Position numbers and translations under genes: made by a program
Shown here: positions 35,386 through 44,535 of the stretch, piece by piece
Layout: the number at the start of each line of letters is the position of its first letter
Position numbering within the stretch: position 1 is the stretch's first letter
The notes under the pieces: model-generated
What the model saw: only the letters and a program-made list of their open reading frames with translations
The model's database searches: none
What the model was told of the DNA's origin: nothing
Assembly (NCBI RefSeq): GCF_000482805.1
Contig: NZ_AXWT01000028.1
Span: 1 to 44,535, forward strand
Length of the DNA: 44,535 bases
Direction of reading: 5' to 3'
Origin: Deinococcus murrayi DSM 11303
GTDB taxonomy: Bacteria > Deinococcota > Deinococci > Deinococcales > Deinococcaceae

Positions 35386-37386
35386 ATGCCCCAACCCGCT
35401 CCCCTGACCCCCACCCAGCGCCGGACCCTGCGGGCGCTGACCGACACCTACGTCCCTGCGCTGCGGCGGCCCCCGGACCCGCGCTTCCCGCACCTCCAGC
35501 GCTTTTACGCCACCCCCGGCAGCGCGACCGGAGCGCCAGAGCGGGCCGCCGACCTGATGGCCGGATTGCCGCCCGCCGAGCGCCGAGAGGCCGAGCGCCT
35601 GCTGGACGCGCTGGCCCGCATGGGGGTACGCCCAGAGACGCCGCTCGCGCTGCGGGAGGCCCTGCTGCGCGGGGTGGCCCGCCTCAGTCCGCCCGCCGCG
35701 CAGGGCCTAGAACAGCTGCGCCGCTTGCTGCTCATGCTGAGTTATGCCCTTCCCGGCGAGGATGGCCGTCCCAACCCCTTCTGGGCGCAGTTCGGGTATC
35801 CGGGGCCGACCTTTGCGGGGGGGAGCACCAAGCCTCCCTTGCCGACCCTCACCCCGCGGGAGGGCGAGACGCTGGAAGCCGACGTGGTGGTCGTGGGGTC
35901 CGGGGCGGGGGGCGGGGTGATGGCGGGCGAGCTGGCCGGGGCGGGGCTGCGGGTCGTCGTGCTGGAGGCGGGGCGGCAGCACGACGACACCGACCTGGGC
36001 CGCTCGGAGCTGTGGGCCTACCAGCACCTCTACTGGCGCGGGGGCTTTACGCCGAGCGCCGACGGCCACGTCTCCTTGATTGCCGGGCGCACCCTGGGCG
36101 GCGGCACCAGCGTCAACTGGATGAACTGCGTCCGCACGCCCCCCCACGTGCGGCGCGAGTGGGTGCAGGCCGGACTGGAGGGAGTGGACGGCCCGGAGTT
36201 TGACGCCGACACCGACGCCGTGCTGAGCCGCATCGGGGCGACCGACCAGGCCAGCGAACTCAACGGCACCCACAAGCGGATGCTCGAAGGGGCGCTGCGG
36301 CTGGGCTACCGCTGGCGGCGGGCCTGGCGCAATGTGGACCTCGCTCGGCATGACCCCCAGCACGCCGGACACATCGGCTTCGGGGACCCGACGGGGGCCA
36401 AGCAGAGCACCCTCACGACCTACCTCCGGGATGCGGCGGCGCGGGGTGCCCGCCTCCTGGAGGGGGCGACCGCCGAGCGCATCCTGACCGAAGGCGGGCG
36501 CGCCGCGGGGGTCGCGGTGACCGTGCAGACGGAGGGCGGCCCCCGGCGAGTCACCGTGCGGGCGCCGCAGGTCGTGGTGGCAGGAGGAGCGTTGGAGACG
36601 CCCGCCCTGCTGCGGCGCTCTGGGCTGGGGGGACCTGCCGCCGGGAAGTTCTTGCACCTGCATCCCTGCGGGGCGCTGACGGGCCTCTTTCCCCATGACC
36701 AACGGAACTGGTGGGGGCCGACCCAAGCCGCCATTGTGGACGAGTTCGCAGAGCGCGAACAGGGGTTCGGGTACCTCATCGAGACGAGCCAATACACGAC
36801 CGGGCTGTTTGCCGCCGCCGCCGCCTGGGCGGGGGGCGCGGCCCACAAGACCCTGATGGCCGACCACGCCCGCAGCGTCACCCTGATTCACCTCGCCCGC
36901 GACCGCGGCAGCGGCGAGGTCACGCTGGACGAAGGGGGCCAGCCCCAGGTGACCTACGCCCCGACCGACCCCCTCGACATCGAGAACTTCTGGCACGGCC
37001 AGGGCACTGTTGCCCGGCTGCTCGCGGCGGCGGGGGCCGAGCGCCTCTATGCCCTGGCACCGGGGGCGCGGCCTTGGACGCGGGGCGAGGACCTGGAGGA
37101 GTGGCTCGCTGGTCTGCGCCGCTTTCCCATCGGGCGCGGCGGGCACCCGCTCTTTAGTGCCCACCAGATGGGCAGCGCCCGCATGGGCCGCGACCCCCGC
37201 ACGAGCGTGGCCGACCCCCGCGGCGAGCTGCACGGCACCCCTGGCGTCTGGATTGGGGACGCCAGCGCCTTTCCCAGCGCCTGCGGGGTCAACCCCATGG
37301 TCAGCGTGATGGCACTGGCCCGCCGCACCGCCCGCTTTGTCGCGGCAGCGGCGGGGCAGAAGAACAGCGCCCCAGCATCCCCCTAG
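35386..37386 (+). CDS. GMC-family oxidoreductase (long-chain alcohol oxidase type)
   Basis: This 666-residue FAD enzyme has a helical N-terminal region of about 160 residues (TPTQRRTLRALTDTYVPAL onward), as in long-chain alcohol oxidases. Next comes the dinucleotide-binding loop VVVGSGAGGGVMAGELAGAG with LEAGRQ, GGGTSVNWMNCVRTP, and the C-terminal catalytic segment HQMGSARMG with NPMVSVMALA. It should oxidise primary alcohols or related substrates to carbonyl compounds. The substrate is unknown and no electron-acceptor subunit is adjacent. It precedes the tryptophan dioxygenase gene by 23 bp. Confidence 0.9.
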   Translation: MPQPAPLTPTQRRTLRALTDTYVPALRRPPDPRFPHLQRFYATPGSATGAPERAADLMAGLPPAERREAERLLDALARMGVRPETPLALREALLRGVARLSPPAAQGLEQLRRLLLMLSYALPGEDGRPNPFWAQFGYPGPTFAGGSTKPPLPTLTPREGETLEADVVVVGSGAGGGVMAGELAGAGLRVVVLEAGRQHDDTDLGRSELWAYQHLYWRGGFTPSADGHVSLIAGRTLGGGTSVNWMNCVRTPPHVRREWVQAGLEGVDGPEFDADTDAVLSRIGATDQASELNGTHKRMLEGALRLGYRWRRAWRNVDLARHDPQHAGHIGFGDPTGAKQSTLTTYLRDAAARGARLLEGATAERILTEGGRAAGVAVTVQTEGGPRRVTVRAPQVVVAGGALETPALLRRSGLGGPAAGKFLHLHPCGALTGLFPHDQRNWWGPTQAAIVDEFAEREQGFGYLIETSQYTTGLFAAAAAWAGGAAHKTLMADHARSVTLIHLARDRGSGEVTLDEGGQPQVTYAPTDPLDIENFWHGQGTVARLLAAAGAERLYALAPGARPWTRGEDLEEWLAGLRRFPIGRGGHPLFSAHQMGSARMGRDPRTSVADPRGELHGTPGVWIGDASAFPSACGVNPMVSVMALARRTARFVAAAAGQKNSAPASP

Positions 37387-37409
37387 ACAAGTTGTCTTAA
37401 GCTGCGGGC
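37385..37409 (+). promoter_or_regulatory. kynA leaderless promoter with palindromic operator candidate
   Basis: The palindrome AGACAA-G-TTGTCT (37385-37397) ends directly at a TAAGCT -10 box (37398-37403), which is followed by 6 nt and the kynA ATG. The site occupies the -35 to -10 spacer, where a dimeric repressor would block initiation. There is no good -35 box. The regulator is unknown; TetR, GntR and MarR families use sites of this form. Confidence 0.65.
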
Positions 37410-38255
37410 ATGGCTTCCTCTCCCGTTCCTGACCGCGACGCGCCCGAACGGGCCAGGCTGGACTTCACGCGCCGCCTGAGCTACGGCGACTACCTGCACC
37501 TCGACGCGCTGCTCGGAGCGCACCAGCCCGTCACGGACGCGCACGACGAGCACCTCTTTATCACGGTGCACCACGTCTCGGAGCTGTGGCTGTCGCTGGT
37601 CGTGCGCGAGCTGCGCGCGGCGATGGAGCAGCTCGCCGCGGGCATCACGGACGCGCCCCTCAAGGGCCTCACGCGGGTGGTGCGGGCGCAGGAGCAGCTC
37701 ACGGCAGCCTGGGAGGTCCTCAAAACGATGACTCCGGCGGACTACCTGCAGTTCCGCTGGGCGTTTGGGGAGGCGTCGGGCTTTCAGTCGGCGGGCTACC
37801 GAATGGTCGAGGTGCTGCTGGGCAACCGCAACCCCACCTTCCTCAAGCCTCACGCCCACCGCCCCGACCTCTACGGCCCTCTGGACGCCGCGCTGCATGC
37901 CCCCAGCGTGTATGACCTGACCCTGCGCCTCCTGGCCCGGCGGGGCCTGCCCATCCCTGCGGAGGTGCTGGAGCGCGACCTCACCCGCCCGCATGAGGCG
38001 CACGCCGGGGTGCTGGAAGCGTGGCTCACCGTCTACCGCGACCCCGAACGGTACTGGGACCTCTATGAACTGGCCGAGAAACTGCTTGATGTGGAGGATA
38101 ACTTCCGGGCCTGGCGCTTTAACCACCTCACCACCGTCGAGCGCACCATCGGCCTCAAGCGCGGCAGCGGGGGCACCAGCGGGGCGGGGTACCTGCGCCG
38201 GGCGCTGGAGGTCGTGCTGTTTCCGGAGCTGTGGGAGGTGCGGACGCATTTGTAG
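37410..38255 (+). CDS. kynA: Tryptophan 2,3-dioxygenase
   Basis: This 281-residue heme enzyme opens the indole ring of tryptophan to N-formylkynurenine. Visible features are LSYGDYLHLDALL at the N-terminus, ITVHHVSELW with the substrate-site histidine, the FRWAFGEASGFQSAGYR helix, and the C-terminal NFRAWRFNHLTTVERTIG with the proximal heme histidine, then KRGSGGTSGAGYL. No other kynurenine-pathway gene is in the window. The stop codon runs straight into an AGC heptamer array and then a strong hairpin. Confidence 0.95.
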   Translation: MASSPVPDRDAPERARLDFTRRLSYGDYLHLDALLGAHQPVTDAHDEHLFITVHHVSELWLSLVVRELRAAMEQLAAGITDAPLKGLTRVVRAQEQLTAAWEVLKTMTPADYLQFRWAFGEASGFQSAGYRMVEVLLGNRNPTFLKPHAHRPDLYGPLDAALHAPSVYDLTLRLLARRGLPIPAEVLERDLTRPHEAHAGVLEAWLTVYRDPERYWDLYELAEKLLDVEDNFRAWRFNHLTTVERTIGLKRGSGGTSGAGYLRRALEVVLFPELWEVRTHL

Positions 38256-38281
38256 CGGCCAGCTTCCAGCCGCCAGCAAAG
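38254..38281. repeat. Heptamer repeat array at the kynA stop
   Basis: AGCGGCC, AGCTTCC, AGCCGCC and AGCAAAG follow in tandem, beginning inside the kynA TAG stop codon. Confidence 0.6.
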
Positions 38282-38307
38282 TGCCCCCGCTGGGTGGGGC
38301 GGGGGCA
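38282..38307. terminator. Bidirectional GC hairpin between kynA and glf
   Basis: TGCCCCCGC (38282-38290) and GCGGGGGCA (38299-38307) form a perfect 9-bp stem with an 8-nt loop between two convergent genes. There is no T-run, so it may work as a roadblock or RNA stabiliser more than as a classical terminator. Confidence 0.65.
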
Positions 38308-38325
38308 GAACGAGGGGAGGGGAGG

Positions 38326-39466
<1,141 letters not shown>

Positions 39467-39474
<8 letters not shown>

Positions 39475-40651
39475 CGGCCACTCCCGCCAGGGTGTTCGCG
39501 CCCTGCTTCTCTGCCGCCGCCCGCTCGATGAGGGCGCTCATATCGCGCCAAGTGCGGTCCCAGGAAAGGTGCGCCAGGTGCGCGTCGGCGCGGGCACGGC
39601 GCTCTTCTCCTGCCGGGGTGTGTCGCTCGGCGAGGGCCGCGGCGCAAGCTGCTTCAAAGGCATCCACGCCGTCCGCGATGCGTACCAGGTCTTTTTCGCC
39701 GTAGGGCCGCACCACGTCGCGAATGGGGGTCGACACGACGGGCACCCCCGCCGCGAGGTACTCCGGCGTCTTCGTGGGGCTGATGAACTCGGTCGCCTCG
39801 TTGAGCGCAAAGGGCAACAGCGCGACGTCCCAGTGGGCGAGGTAGGTGGGCAGCTCGCCGTAGCTCTTCATGCCGAGGTAATGCAGGTTCTCGCCGCGGG
39901 GCAGCTCGGCGGGGTCGATTTTGACGACTGGCCCCAGCAGCACGAATTGCCACTCCGGGCGGCGTCGGGCGAGTTCTCCGATGAGCTGGATGTCAAAGCG
40001 CTCGTCAATCACTCCGTAAAAGCCCAATCGGGGCCGGGGCAGCCCCGCTTGGTCGGGGGCGTCGGCCAGGGCTTGGCGGGCGCGGGCAAAGTGATCGACC
40101 TCCACGCTGGAGGGAAAGGGATGCGCGCCCGCGTGCCGCTCGCGTTTGGCCTCGTACAAGCGGTAACCGCCAGTAAAGACGAGGTCAGCCCGTTCAAAGA
40201 GCTGCTCCTCGCGCTCGCGCAGCTCTGGCGGCGCTCCCTTAAACTGGGCGAGTTCGTCCATGCAGTCGTAGACGGTGACCCGTGGGGTCATCCCCTCCGT
40301 AATCGGCAGCTCGTAGGGCGTGTAGACCCACAGGTCGTATTCGGTCAACCCTTCTTCGCGCACCAGCTCGCGCAGCAGCCGGGCCGTCCGCGCCTGCGAC
40401 TCGGCGGGCGAGTGGCCCTCTTCGATGTGGGGCCGCAGCACAGTCACGCCGCACGGCTCCTCGCGCCGCTGAAGGTGGTCGGCGTGGGGGCCAAAGAACG
40501 GCTCCTCGATGTAATACACCCGCCGCGAACGGGCCGCCCGCGTCATCAGGTGCTGGGGCCGCTGAAACACAAAATCCCAGCGCAGATGGGCCACGACCAA
40601 GAGGGCGGGTGCAGAGAGACGACCAGGCAACGGAGTCGCAGATAGATTCAT
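39467..40651 (-). CDS. Glycosyltransferase (GT4-like), partner of glf
   Basis: This 394-residue GT-B enzyme opens with LLVVAHLRWDFVFQRPQHLMTRAA and has a C-terminal nucleotide-sugar domain (FYGVIDERFDIQLIGELA, then KTPEYLAAGVPVVSTPIRDVV). It resembles TuaH-type glycosyltransferases. The tight overlap with glf suggests that it transfers galactofuranose, though the family alone would not show this. The ATG at 40651 is preceded by GGGAGGG. No neighbouring flippase or polymerase gene is present. Confidence 0.85.
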
Positions 40652-41038
40652 GAAAAGCCCTCCCAGAAAATGTCAGAATGCCGAGCAGCCATCAAAAGAA
40701 ATGGCCGCGTACCCAACACAACGGACACAACAGCCCGTGAAAACCCCAGCAATCACTCCTGCTGCCCTGGTGCTGGCGGGGGAACGTCCAGCAACTGCCT
40801 CGCAGCAGATGGCTGGACGCCCGCGGCTTCCGTTTACCAGCACGCAAAGCCTGCGTGTGGAGACAGGGCATTTTATGGCTCCTGGAGCGCAGGCCGCCAG
40901 AACCGCCTCGCCAAAAAGCTTCATCGAGCTGTGAAAAATCCCACCAAGAATCTTCAGGTGCTTCTCAGGCTGGGAAGAACCCCCCCCCGCTGGGTGTGAC
41001 GCAAGAAAGGTGTGGGGAGAGGGTACGCTCGTGAACAG
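40652..41038. other. Long intergenic region between glycosyltransferase and cyclase genes
   Basis: This 387-bp divergent region has lower GC than its surroundings and a C-run at 40981-40988. The plus strand has TACGCT (41024-41029) 9 nt before the cyclase ATG. The minus strand has a Shine-Dalgarno GGGAGGG for the glycosyltransferase. A 94-codon open frame from 40650 has no ribosome-binding site and no family resemblance. I see no clear operator. Confidence 0.4.
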
Positions 41039-42169
41039 ATGAGCCGTCCGGACCGCCGCCGATTTGCGCCGCCCGCTCGCCCAGCGGCGGCGCAGGGTCC
41101 CGTGGCCGAGCCGCTGCGCCGCCGCCTCTACCTCGCCGCGCTGAGCGCGGGGTCCGCCGTGCTCGTGTTGGTCTGGTTGCTGACCTGGCAACGCGGTCCC
41201 TACGACCCCTACGTCCTGTACGTGCATCCGCTGCTGCTGCTGATGTGCGTGTGGGCCGCCGCGTGGCTGTGGCAGGGACGCTCTTTGGTCGTGGCCGAGC
41301 GGGTGGTGTTCATCTGCAACGTGCTCGCGGTTGGTGCCCAGATGGGGCTGGCCCTCATCGCGCCGGAGGCGGACGCGCTGGGGCTGGCGAGCGCGGCCTA
41401 CTGGATGCTCGTCGCACTGTCCATCCTGAGTTACCTGTTGCTGAGTGCGCGCGGGGCGTTGTGGGTGTCGCTGGCGCTGTATGCGCTGTGCGTGGTGCTG
41501 CCCTGGGCAGGGCTGGCCCTGCGCGGGCGCGGCCCCGGCGACCTCCCCGAACTCGTGCGGGTCCAGCTCACCTGCGGGGCGATTTTGGTGCTCCTTTACG
41601 GACTGGCATGGTACCGCGAGCGCTTCTTGCTGGAGCGCGGCGAGCGCCTCACCCTGGAAGCCTTGGCCAACACCGACGCCCTCACCGGGCTGCCCAACCG
41701 CCGCGCCCTGTACGGGGCGGTCGAGGGGGTGCTGAGGGACGCGGCGCAAGACCACCCCGCCTGCCTGATTCTGCTCGACCTCGACCACTTCAAGGGCATC
41801 AACGACCGGTACGGCCACAACGCCGGAGACGCCGTCCTCATCCAGGCGGCCCAGCGGCTGCGGGGCCACTTGCGCAGCACGGACACCGTGGGACGTTGGG
41901 GCGGCGAAGAATACCTGATTGTGTTGCCGGGAGCCGACGCCGCCGGAGCCACACAGGTAGCCGAGCGCCTGCGCCGGGAGATAGGCAGCCTGCCCTTTGC
42001 GGAAGTCGGCCCAGTCACCGCCAGCTTGGGGGTCGCCGAAGCCCAGCCCGGCGACGACCTCGACCGCTGGGTCGCCCGCGCCGACGCCGCCCTCTACCGC
42101 GCCAAAGCGGGCGGGCGCAACCGCGTCTGCGTGGGAGGACCTCCCCCCGCCGGGGTGGTCGGGGCCTAG
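41039..42169 (+). CDS. Membrane diguanylate cyclase (GGDEF)
   Basis: This 376-residue protein has about five or six membrane helices (residues 25-210) and a C-terminal GGDEF domain with ALTGLPNRRALYG, DLDHFKGINDRYGHNAGD and the active loop GGEEY at 288-292. The RSTD inhibition site lies just upstream, so unlike the larger GGDEF protein at 25747 it should be feedback-inhibited by cyclic di-GMP. The start at 41039 is 9 nt behind a TACGCT box; an in-frame start at 41012 lies before that box. It is followed by the HD-GYP gene after a 330-bp gap. Confidence 0.92.
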   Translation: MSRPDRRRFAPPARPAAAQGPVAEPLRRRLYLAALSAGSAVLVLVWLLTWQRGPYDPYVLYVHPLLLLMCVWAAAWLWQGRSLVVAERVVFICNVLAVGAQMGLALIAPEADALGLASAAYWMLVALSILSYLLLSARGALWVSLALYALCVVLPWAGLALRGRGPGDLPELVRVQLTCGAILVLLYGLAWYRERFLLERGERLTLEALANTDALTGLPNRRALYGAVEGVLRDAAQDHPACLILLDLDHFKGINDRYGHNAGDAVLIQAAQRLRGHLRSTDTVGRWGGEEYLIVLPGADAAGATQVAERLRREIGSLPFAEVGPVTASLGVAEAQPGDDLDRWVARADAALYRAKAGGRNRVCVGGPPPAGVVGA

Positions 42170-42500
42170 GGTGCACCCCAGTAAGCCATACGTTTCTAGA
42201 GTGATACGTTTCTAGAGTGAGCGGCTCATTCAGTTCACATTTGAGGTGACAGAGATGTGAGCGAGCTGAAGTTATAACGGGGCGGCAGGGGAGCAGGCCC
42301 CTTCATCTCCTCCGGACCGTTGCCGCAAGGAGTTGACCTGGTCCGCTACAAAACCACCCACCGACTGACGGGTTGAGGAAACTTGCTGCTCACTTGGAGA
42401 GGCACACGAGGCCTACCGGGCCTGCTCTGCCCGCCCCCAACCGCACGCAGAGGCGTGGGCCTCCCGCCTCCTCCCCCGTCCCGCCAGAGGTTCTCCCCGC
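42170..42500. other. Intergenic region with tandem 16-bp repeat
   Basis: This 331-bp region holds a perfect tandem duplication of ATACGTTTCTAGAGTG (42188-42219), then TCACAT/ATGTGA arms, a GTTATAAC palindrome and AGTTGACCTGGTCCGC (similar to 14736-14750). From 42369 the HD-GYP frame is open without an ATG or GTG and reads like protein (GEAHEAYRACSARPQPHAEA), so the downstream gene may once have been longer. Confidence 0.5.
42188..42219. repeat. Tandem 16-bp repeat
   Basis: Two exact, adjacent copies of ATACGTTTCTAGAGTG, AT-rich for this genome, each with a TCTAGA palindrome. They lie 18 bp after the diguanylate cyclase stop and about 280 bp before the HD-GYP gene. They could be a direct-repeat regulator site. 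Confidence 0.8.
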
Positions 42501-43154
42501 ATGCCGCTGCCCCCGACTGCCCCCCCGTTGCCGCCCCGCCCCTCTTGCCTCCGTCCGCTGCTTCCGCAAGGGGGGCGCGGTTGGTCCTCCCGCGCCGCCC
42601 ACTTGGTCGCGAAGCGGGCGATGGGGTGGCCGCCCACCGCGCACGCGGGGCGGGTGGCTTGTCTCGCGGCGGCGGTCGCGCGCGCCCTGGGCCTCAGCCC
42701 CGCGCAGGTGCGAGAGGCGTACCTCGCCGGGCTGCTGCACGACAGCGGCAAGTTGCTGGTTGCCCGGCGCGTGCGGCACAAGGCTGGGCCGCTCGACCCG
42801 CAGGAGTGGCGGCAGATGCAGCGCCACCCGGTGTACAGCGCCCGGCTCTTGCGAGGGCTGCCGGGGCTGCCCCGCAGCGTGCGGCAGGCGGTGCGCCACC
42901 ACCACGAGCGGCTCGACGGCAGCGGGTACCCCGGTGGCCTCGCCGGGGACGCGGTGCCGCTGCTCGCCCGTATTCTGGCCGCTTGCGACGTGTACGACGC
43001 CCTGAGTTCGCCGCGCTCCTATAAGGCCGCGTGGCCCGCCGAAGCCGTGTGGGCCGAACTGAGCGCCCAAGCCGAATGCCGCCTTGACTCTGGGGTGCTC
43101 GCCGCCCTGAAGCGCTGCGTGGCGGAAGAGGCCACCCCACCCCTCAGGGTTTGA
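42501..43154 (+). CDS. Short HD-GYP domain protein
   Basis: This protein of up to 217 residues is almost only an HD-GYP domain: AHAGRVACL, LLHDSGKLL, QRHPVYSARLL, VRHHHERLDGSGYPGGL and ACDVYDAL, so all metal ligands of the cyclic di-GMP phosphodiesterase are visible. The first 35 residues are Pro-rich and probably not native. The ATG at 42501 is weakly supported and the frame is open back to 42369. It may therefore be an N-terminally truncated relative of a larger sensor protein. Its 3' end overlaps the facing gene by 11 nt. Confidence 0.75.
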   Translation: MPLPPTAPPLPPRPSCLRPLLPQGGRGWSSRAAHLVAKRAMGWPPTAHAGRVACLAAAVARALGLSPAQVREAYLAGLLHDSGKLLVARRVRHKAGPLDPQEWRQMQRHPVYSARLLRGLPGLPRSVRQAVRHHHERLDGSGYPGGLAGDAVPLLARILAACDVYDALSSPRSYKAAWPAEAVWAELSAQAECRLDSGVLAALKRCVAEEATPPLRV

Positions 43155-44025
43155 AGCCCTGCACGCTCACGGTGAGCACGTAGCCGCCCCCTTCCTTTTC
43201 CCAGGGGCGGATGCCCAGGGTGCCCAACGCCTCACGCCCGTTGAGGTCCCGCAGGCTGTAGGTCACCACCCGTAGAGGACCGTCGGTGGTGTCGGTGCGG
43301 GCCTTCCACCCGGCGGCCTTGAGCTGCGCCGAGTAGAAGTTGAAGACTTCGCCCGCCGAACGGGTGGTTTGCACGTGCGCGGAGCTGATGGCCCCGTTGG
43401 GGGCGGTCGGCGTGTACCCGCTCTTCACGGTCGCGTTGGGGAAGGGGCGCAGTTGCGGCAGGCTGGACTGCGGGCGATAGGTGGGCGCTTTTTTCAGGTT
43501 GGCGATGGCCTGCGGGGGCACCACATTGACGCTGAGTTCGACCTCGGTGCGGCCCTCGCGCTCGGTGAGGACCGCGTTGAGGACGAAGTTGGTGCTCCCC
43601 TCGCGGTAGTAGCCCACGTTGCGGGGCGTCTGGTTGGTGACGAAGCCGATGGGCTGGCCGTACTGGGGCTGAGGCTTCCAGCCGCCCGCCTCCAGCGACT
43701 TTTGCAATGCGGCGCGGGTCTCGTCGGCAGGAAGGGCGCTCCCGGCCAGAATGCGCCAGTACACGTACTGCCCTCCCTGCTGGGCGGTGCGAATGCTGGC
43801 GAGCACCTCCAGCGGCGCCCCCAGCCGCAGCGGCAGCGTGTCCGGCACCGCACCGTAGGTGGTCTGGATGTCGGCGCTCGGCCCGCCCATGCTGCGCAGC
43901 AGGCGCTCGGCGAGCTGCGCGGCCTGGGCGGTGGTGGAAGAAGACTGGGTCGGAACCGTCTGGGCGAGCGCGGGCAAGAACGTGGCCCCCACGAGGAGAG
44001 CCGCCAGCAGCGTGGGCTTGGGCAT
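43144..44025 (-). CDS. Secreted hypothetical protein
   Basis: This 293-residue protein has a Sec signal peptide (KPTLLAALLVGATFLPALAQ) and a mature part with two similar halves. Each contains a helix with a Gly-Trp strand: ALQKSLEAGGWKPQPQYG near residue 110 and YSAQLKAAGWKARTDTTDG near 237. This suggests an internally duplicated fold. I recognise no family. The start is well supported: TTGACC, 16 bp, TACGCT, 6 nt, ATG. It should be periplasmic or surface-located. Confidence 0.8.
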   Translation of the reverse strand: MPKPTLLAALLVGATFLPALAQTVPTQSSSTTAQAAQLAERLLRSMGGPSADIQTTYGAVPDTLPLRLGAPLEVLASIRTAQQGGQYVYWRILAGSALPADETRAALQKSLEAGGWKPQPQYGQPIGFVTNQTPRNVGYYREGSTNFVLNAVLTEREGRTEVELSVNVVPPQAIANLKKAPTYRPQSSLPQLRPFPNATVKSGYTPTAPNGAISSAHVQTTRSAGEVFNFYSAQLKAAGWKARTDTTDGPLRVVTYSLRDLNGREALGTLGIRPWEKEGGGYVLTVSVQGFKP

Positions 44026-44059
44026 GGCCCCAGCGTACCCACCCGGCCAGGCAGGTCAA
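44026..44059 (-). promoter_or_regulatory. Leaderless promoter of the secreted protein gene
   Basis: On the minus strand TTGACC (44054-44059), a 16-bp spacer, TACGCT (44032-44037) and 6 nt precede the ATG at 44025. Confidence 0.7.
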
Positions 44060-44082
44060 TCCGGCAAAAGGTGGAGCCGCCC

Positions 44083-44535
44083 TTAGGCTGCGGGGAGGGT
44101 AAAGAAGAAGGTGCTGCCCTCGCCGGGCGTGCTCTCGACCCACAGCCGCCCCCCGTGCCGCTCCACAATCTTTTTGCACACCGCCAGCCCTATCCCCGTC
44201 CCCTCGTACGCCTCCCGACCGTGCAGCCGCTGGAAAATCACAAAAATCCGCTCCCAGTACTGCCGCTCTATCCCAATGCCGTTGTCCCGCACCGCAAAGC
44301 GCCACATCCCCCCCTCCCGCTGTGCCCACACGTGCACCAACGGCTCTACCCCTTCCCGGCGGTACTTCAGGCCGTTCGTCAGCAGGTTCTGGAACAACTG
44401 GTCGAGCTGATACGGGTCCGCCAGCACGCGGGGCAACGCCCCGCGGGTGACCTGCGCCCCCGCCCCTTGCGCCGCCTGGAGGCGGCGGCGCACCGTGTCA
44501 AAGACCTCGCTCGCGTCCACCACTTCTGGCTCGCG
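44083..44535 (-). CDS. Sensor histidine kinase, C-terminal part (cut by window end)
   Basis: Only the C-terminal 150 residues are present. They form the ATP-binding domain: the N-box [16 protein letters not shown]1 box VRDNGIGI, F-box [11 protein letters not shown] and G2 box [18 protein letters not shown]. The [21 protein letters not shown] style is typical of phytochrome-like and PAS-containing kinases with an HWE/HisKA dimerisation region, which must lie beyond 44535. The sensor and phospho-acceptor histidine are outside the window. The reading frame is open to the edge. Confidence 0.9.
   Translation of the reverse strand, partial: REPEVVDASEVFDTVRRRLQAAQGAGAQVTRGALPRVLADPYQLDQLFQNLLTNGLKYRREGVEPLVHVWAQREGGMWRFAVRDNGIGIERQYWERIFVIFQRLHGREAYEGTGIGLAVCKKIVERHGGRLWVESTPGEGSTFFFTLPAA

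Noticed and set aside
40650..40934. 94-codon plus-strand ORF in the gap before the diguanylate cyclase
   Set aside because: No ribosome-binding site or leaderless box, mixed composition, and its start overlaps the start of the glycosyltransferase on the other strand.
42237..42268. CRP-type site from TCACAT and ATGTGA arms
   Set aside because: The arms are in outward order with a 14-bp gap, not the TGTGA-N6-TCACA form.

Overview
The window is a GC-rich, densely packed bacterial chromosome segment that looks like Deinococcus. Four things support this: the gene set (copper and DUF families, secreted proteins, an ISDra2-like TnpB); many start codons lying 5-7 nt behind a TANNNT -10 box, the leaderless-mRNA layout described in Deinococcus; small intergenic repeats; and long GC-driven open frames antisense to almost every real gene. 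I see no tRNA, rRNA or CRISPR array. The species cannot be fixed from sequence alone.

Layout. 1-6003: an old-yellow-enzyme reductase, then on the minus strand a phenylalanyl-tRNA synthetase operon (pheS, Nudix hydrolase, ribbon-helix-helix antitoxin, MazF-like toxin, pheT) preceded by a short leader ORF and a terminator-like hairpin. 6099-10904: glyA, a Tat-exported phosphoesterase, then a compact plus-strand run (DUF3006 protein, PrpE-like phosphatase, 16-codon bridging ORF, CHAD protein, CoxG-like protein). 10908-16265: a copper locus with copZ-DUF305-csoR on the minus strand facing copA across divergent leaderless promoters, then a Cys-rich copper-storage-type protein and a COG0523 metallochaperone. 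16283-21909: thioesterase, CsaB-like pyruvyl transferase, DUF5693 membrane protein, uridine kinase and a leucine-dehydrogenase homologue lacking the catalytic lysine. 22110-28509: a lipoyl-E2-like protein without its catalytic motif, purA, folE and a large GGDEF-GAF-HD-GYP protein. 28525-33482: M20 amidohydrolase, small proteins, an alpha/beta hydrolase whose nucleophile serine is glycine, a sugar nucleotidyltransferase and an IclR regulator. 33500-34912: a solo-tnpB IS200/IS605 element. 34913-44535: VOC protein, GMC oxidoreductase, tryptophan 2,3-dioxygenase, a galactofuranose-type pair (glf plus glycosyltransferase), a diguanylate cyclase, a short HD-GYP protein, a secreted hypothetical protein and the C-terminal end of a histidine kinase.

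Themes. The copper genes form one coherent sensing, efflux and storage set. Three proteins make or break cyclic di-GMP. Three conserved-fold proteins appear to have lost catalytic residues. The strongest unexplained structure is non-coding. Two copies of an approximately 126-bp repeat share an 11-bp stem with a 7-nt loop at the same place, with different stem sequences; one copy has inserted exactly at a leaderless start codon. Separately, at least eight loci carry arrays of 7-bp units, mostly at gene ends.
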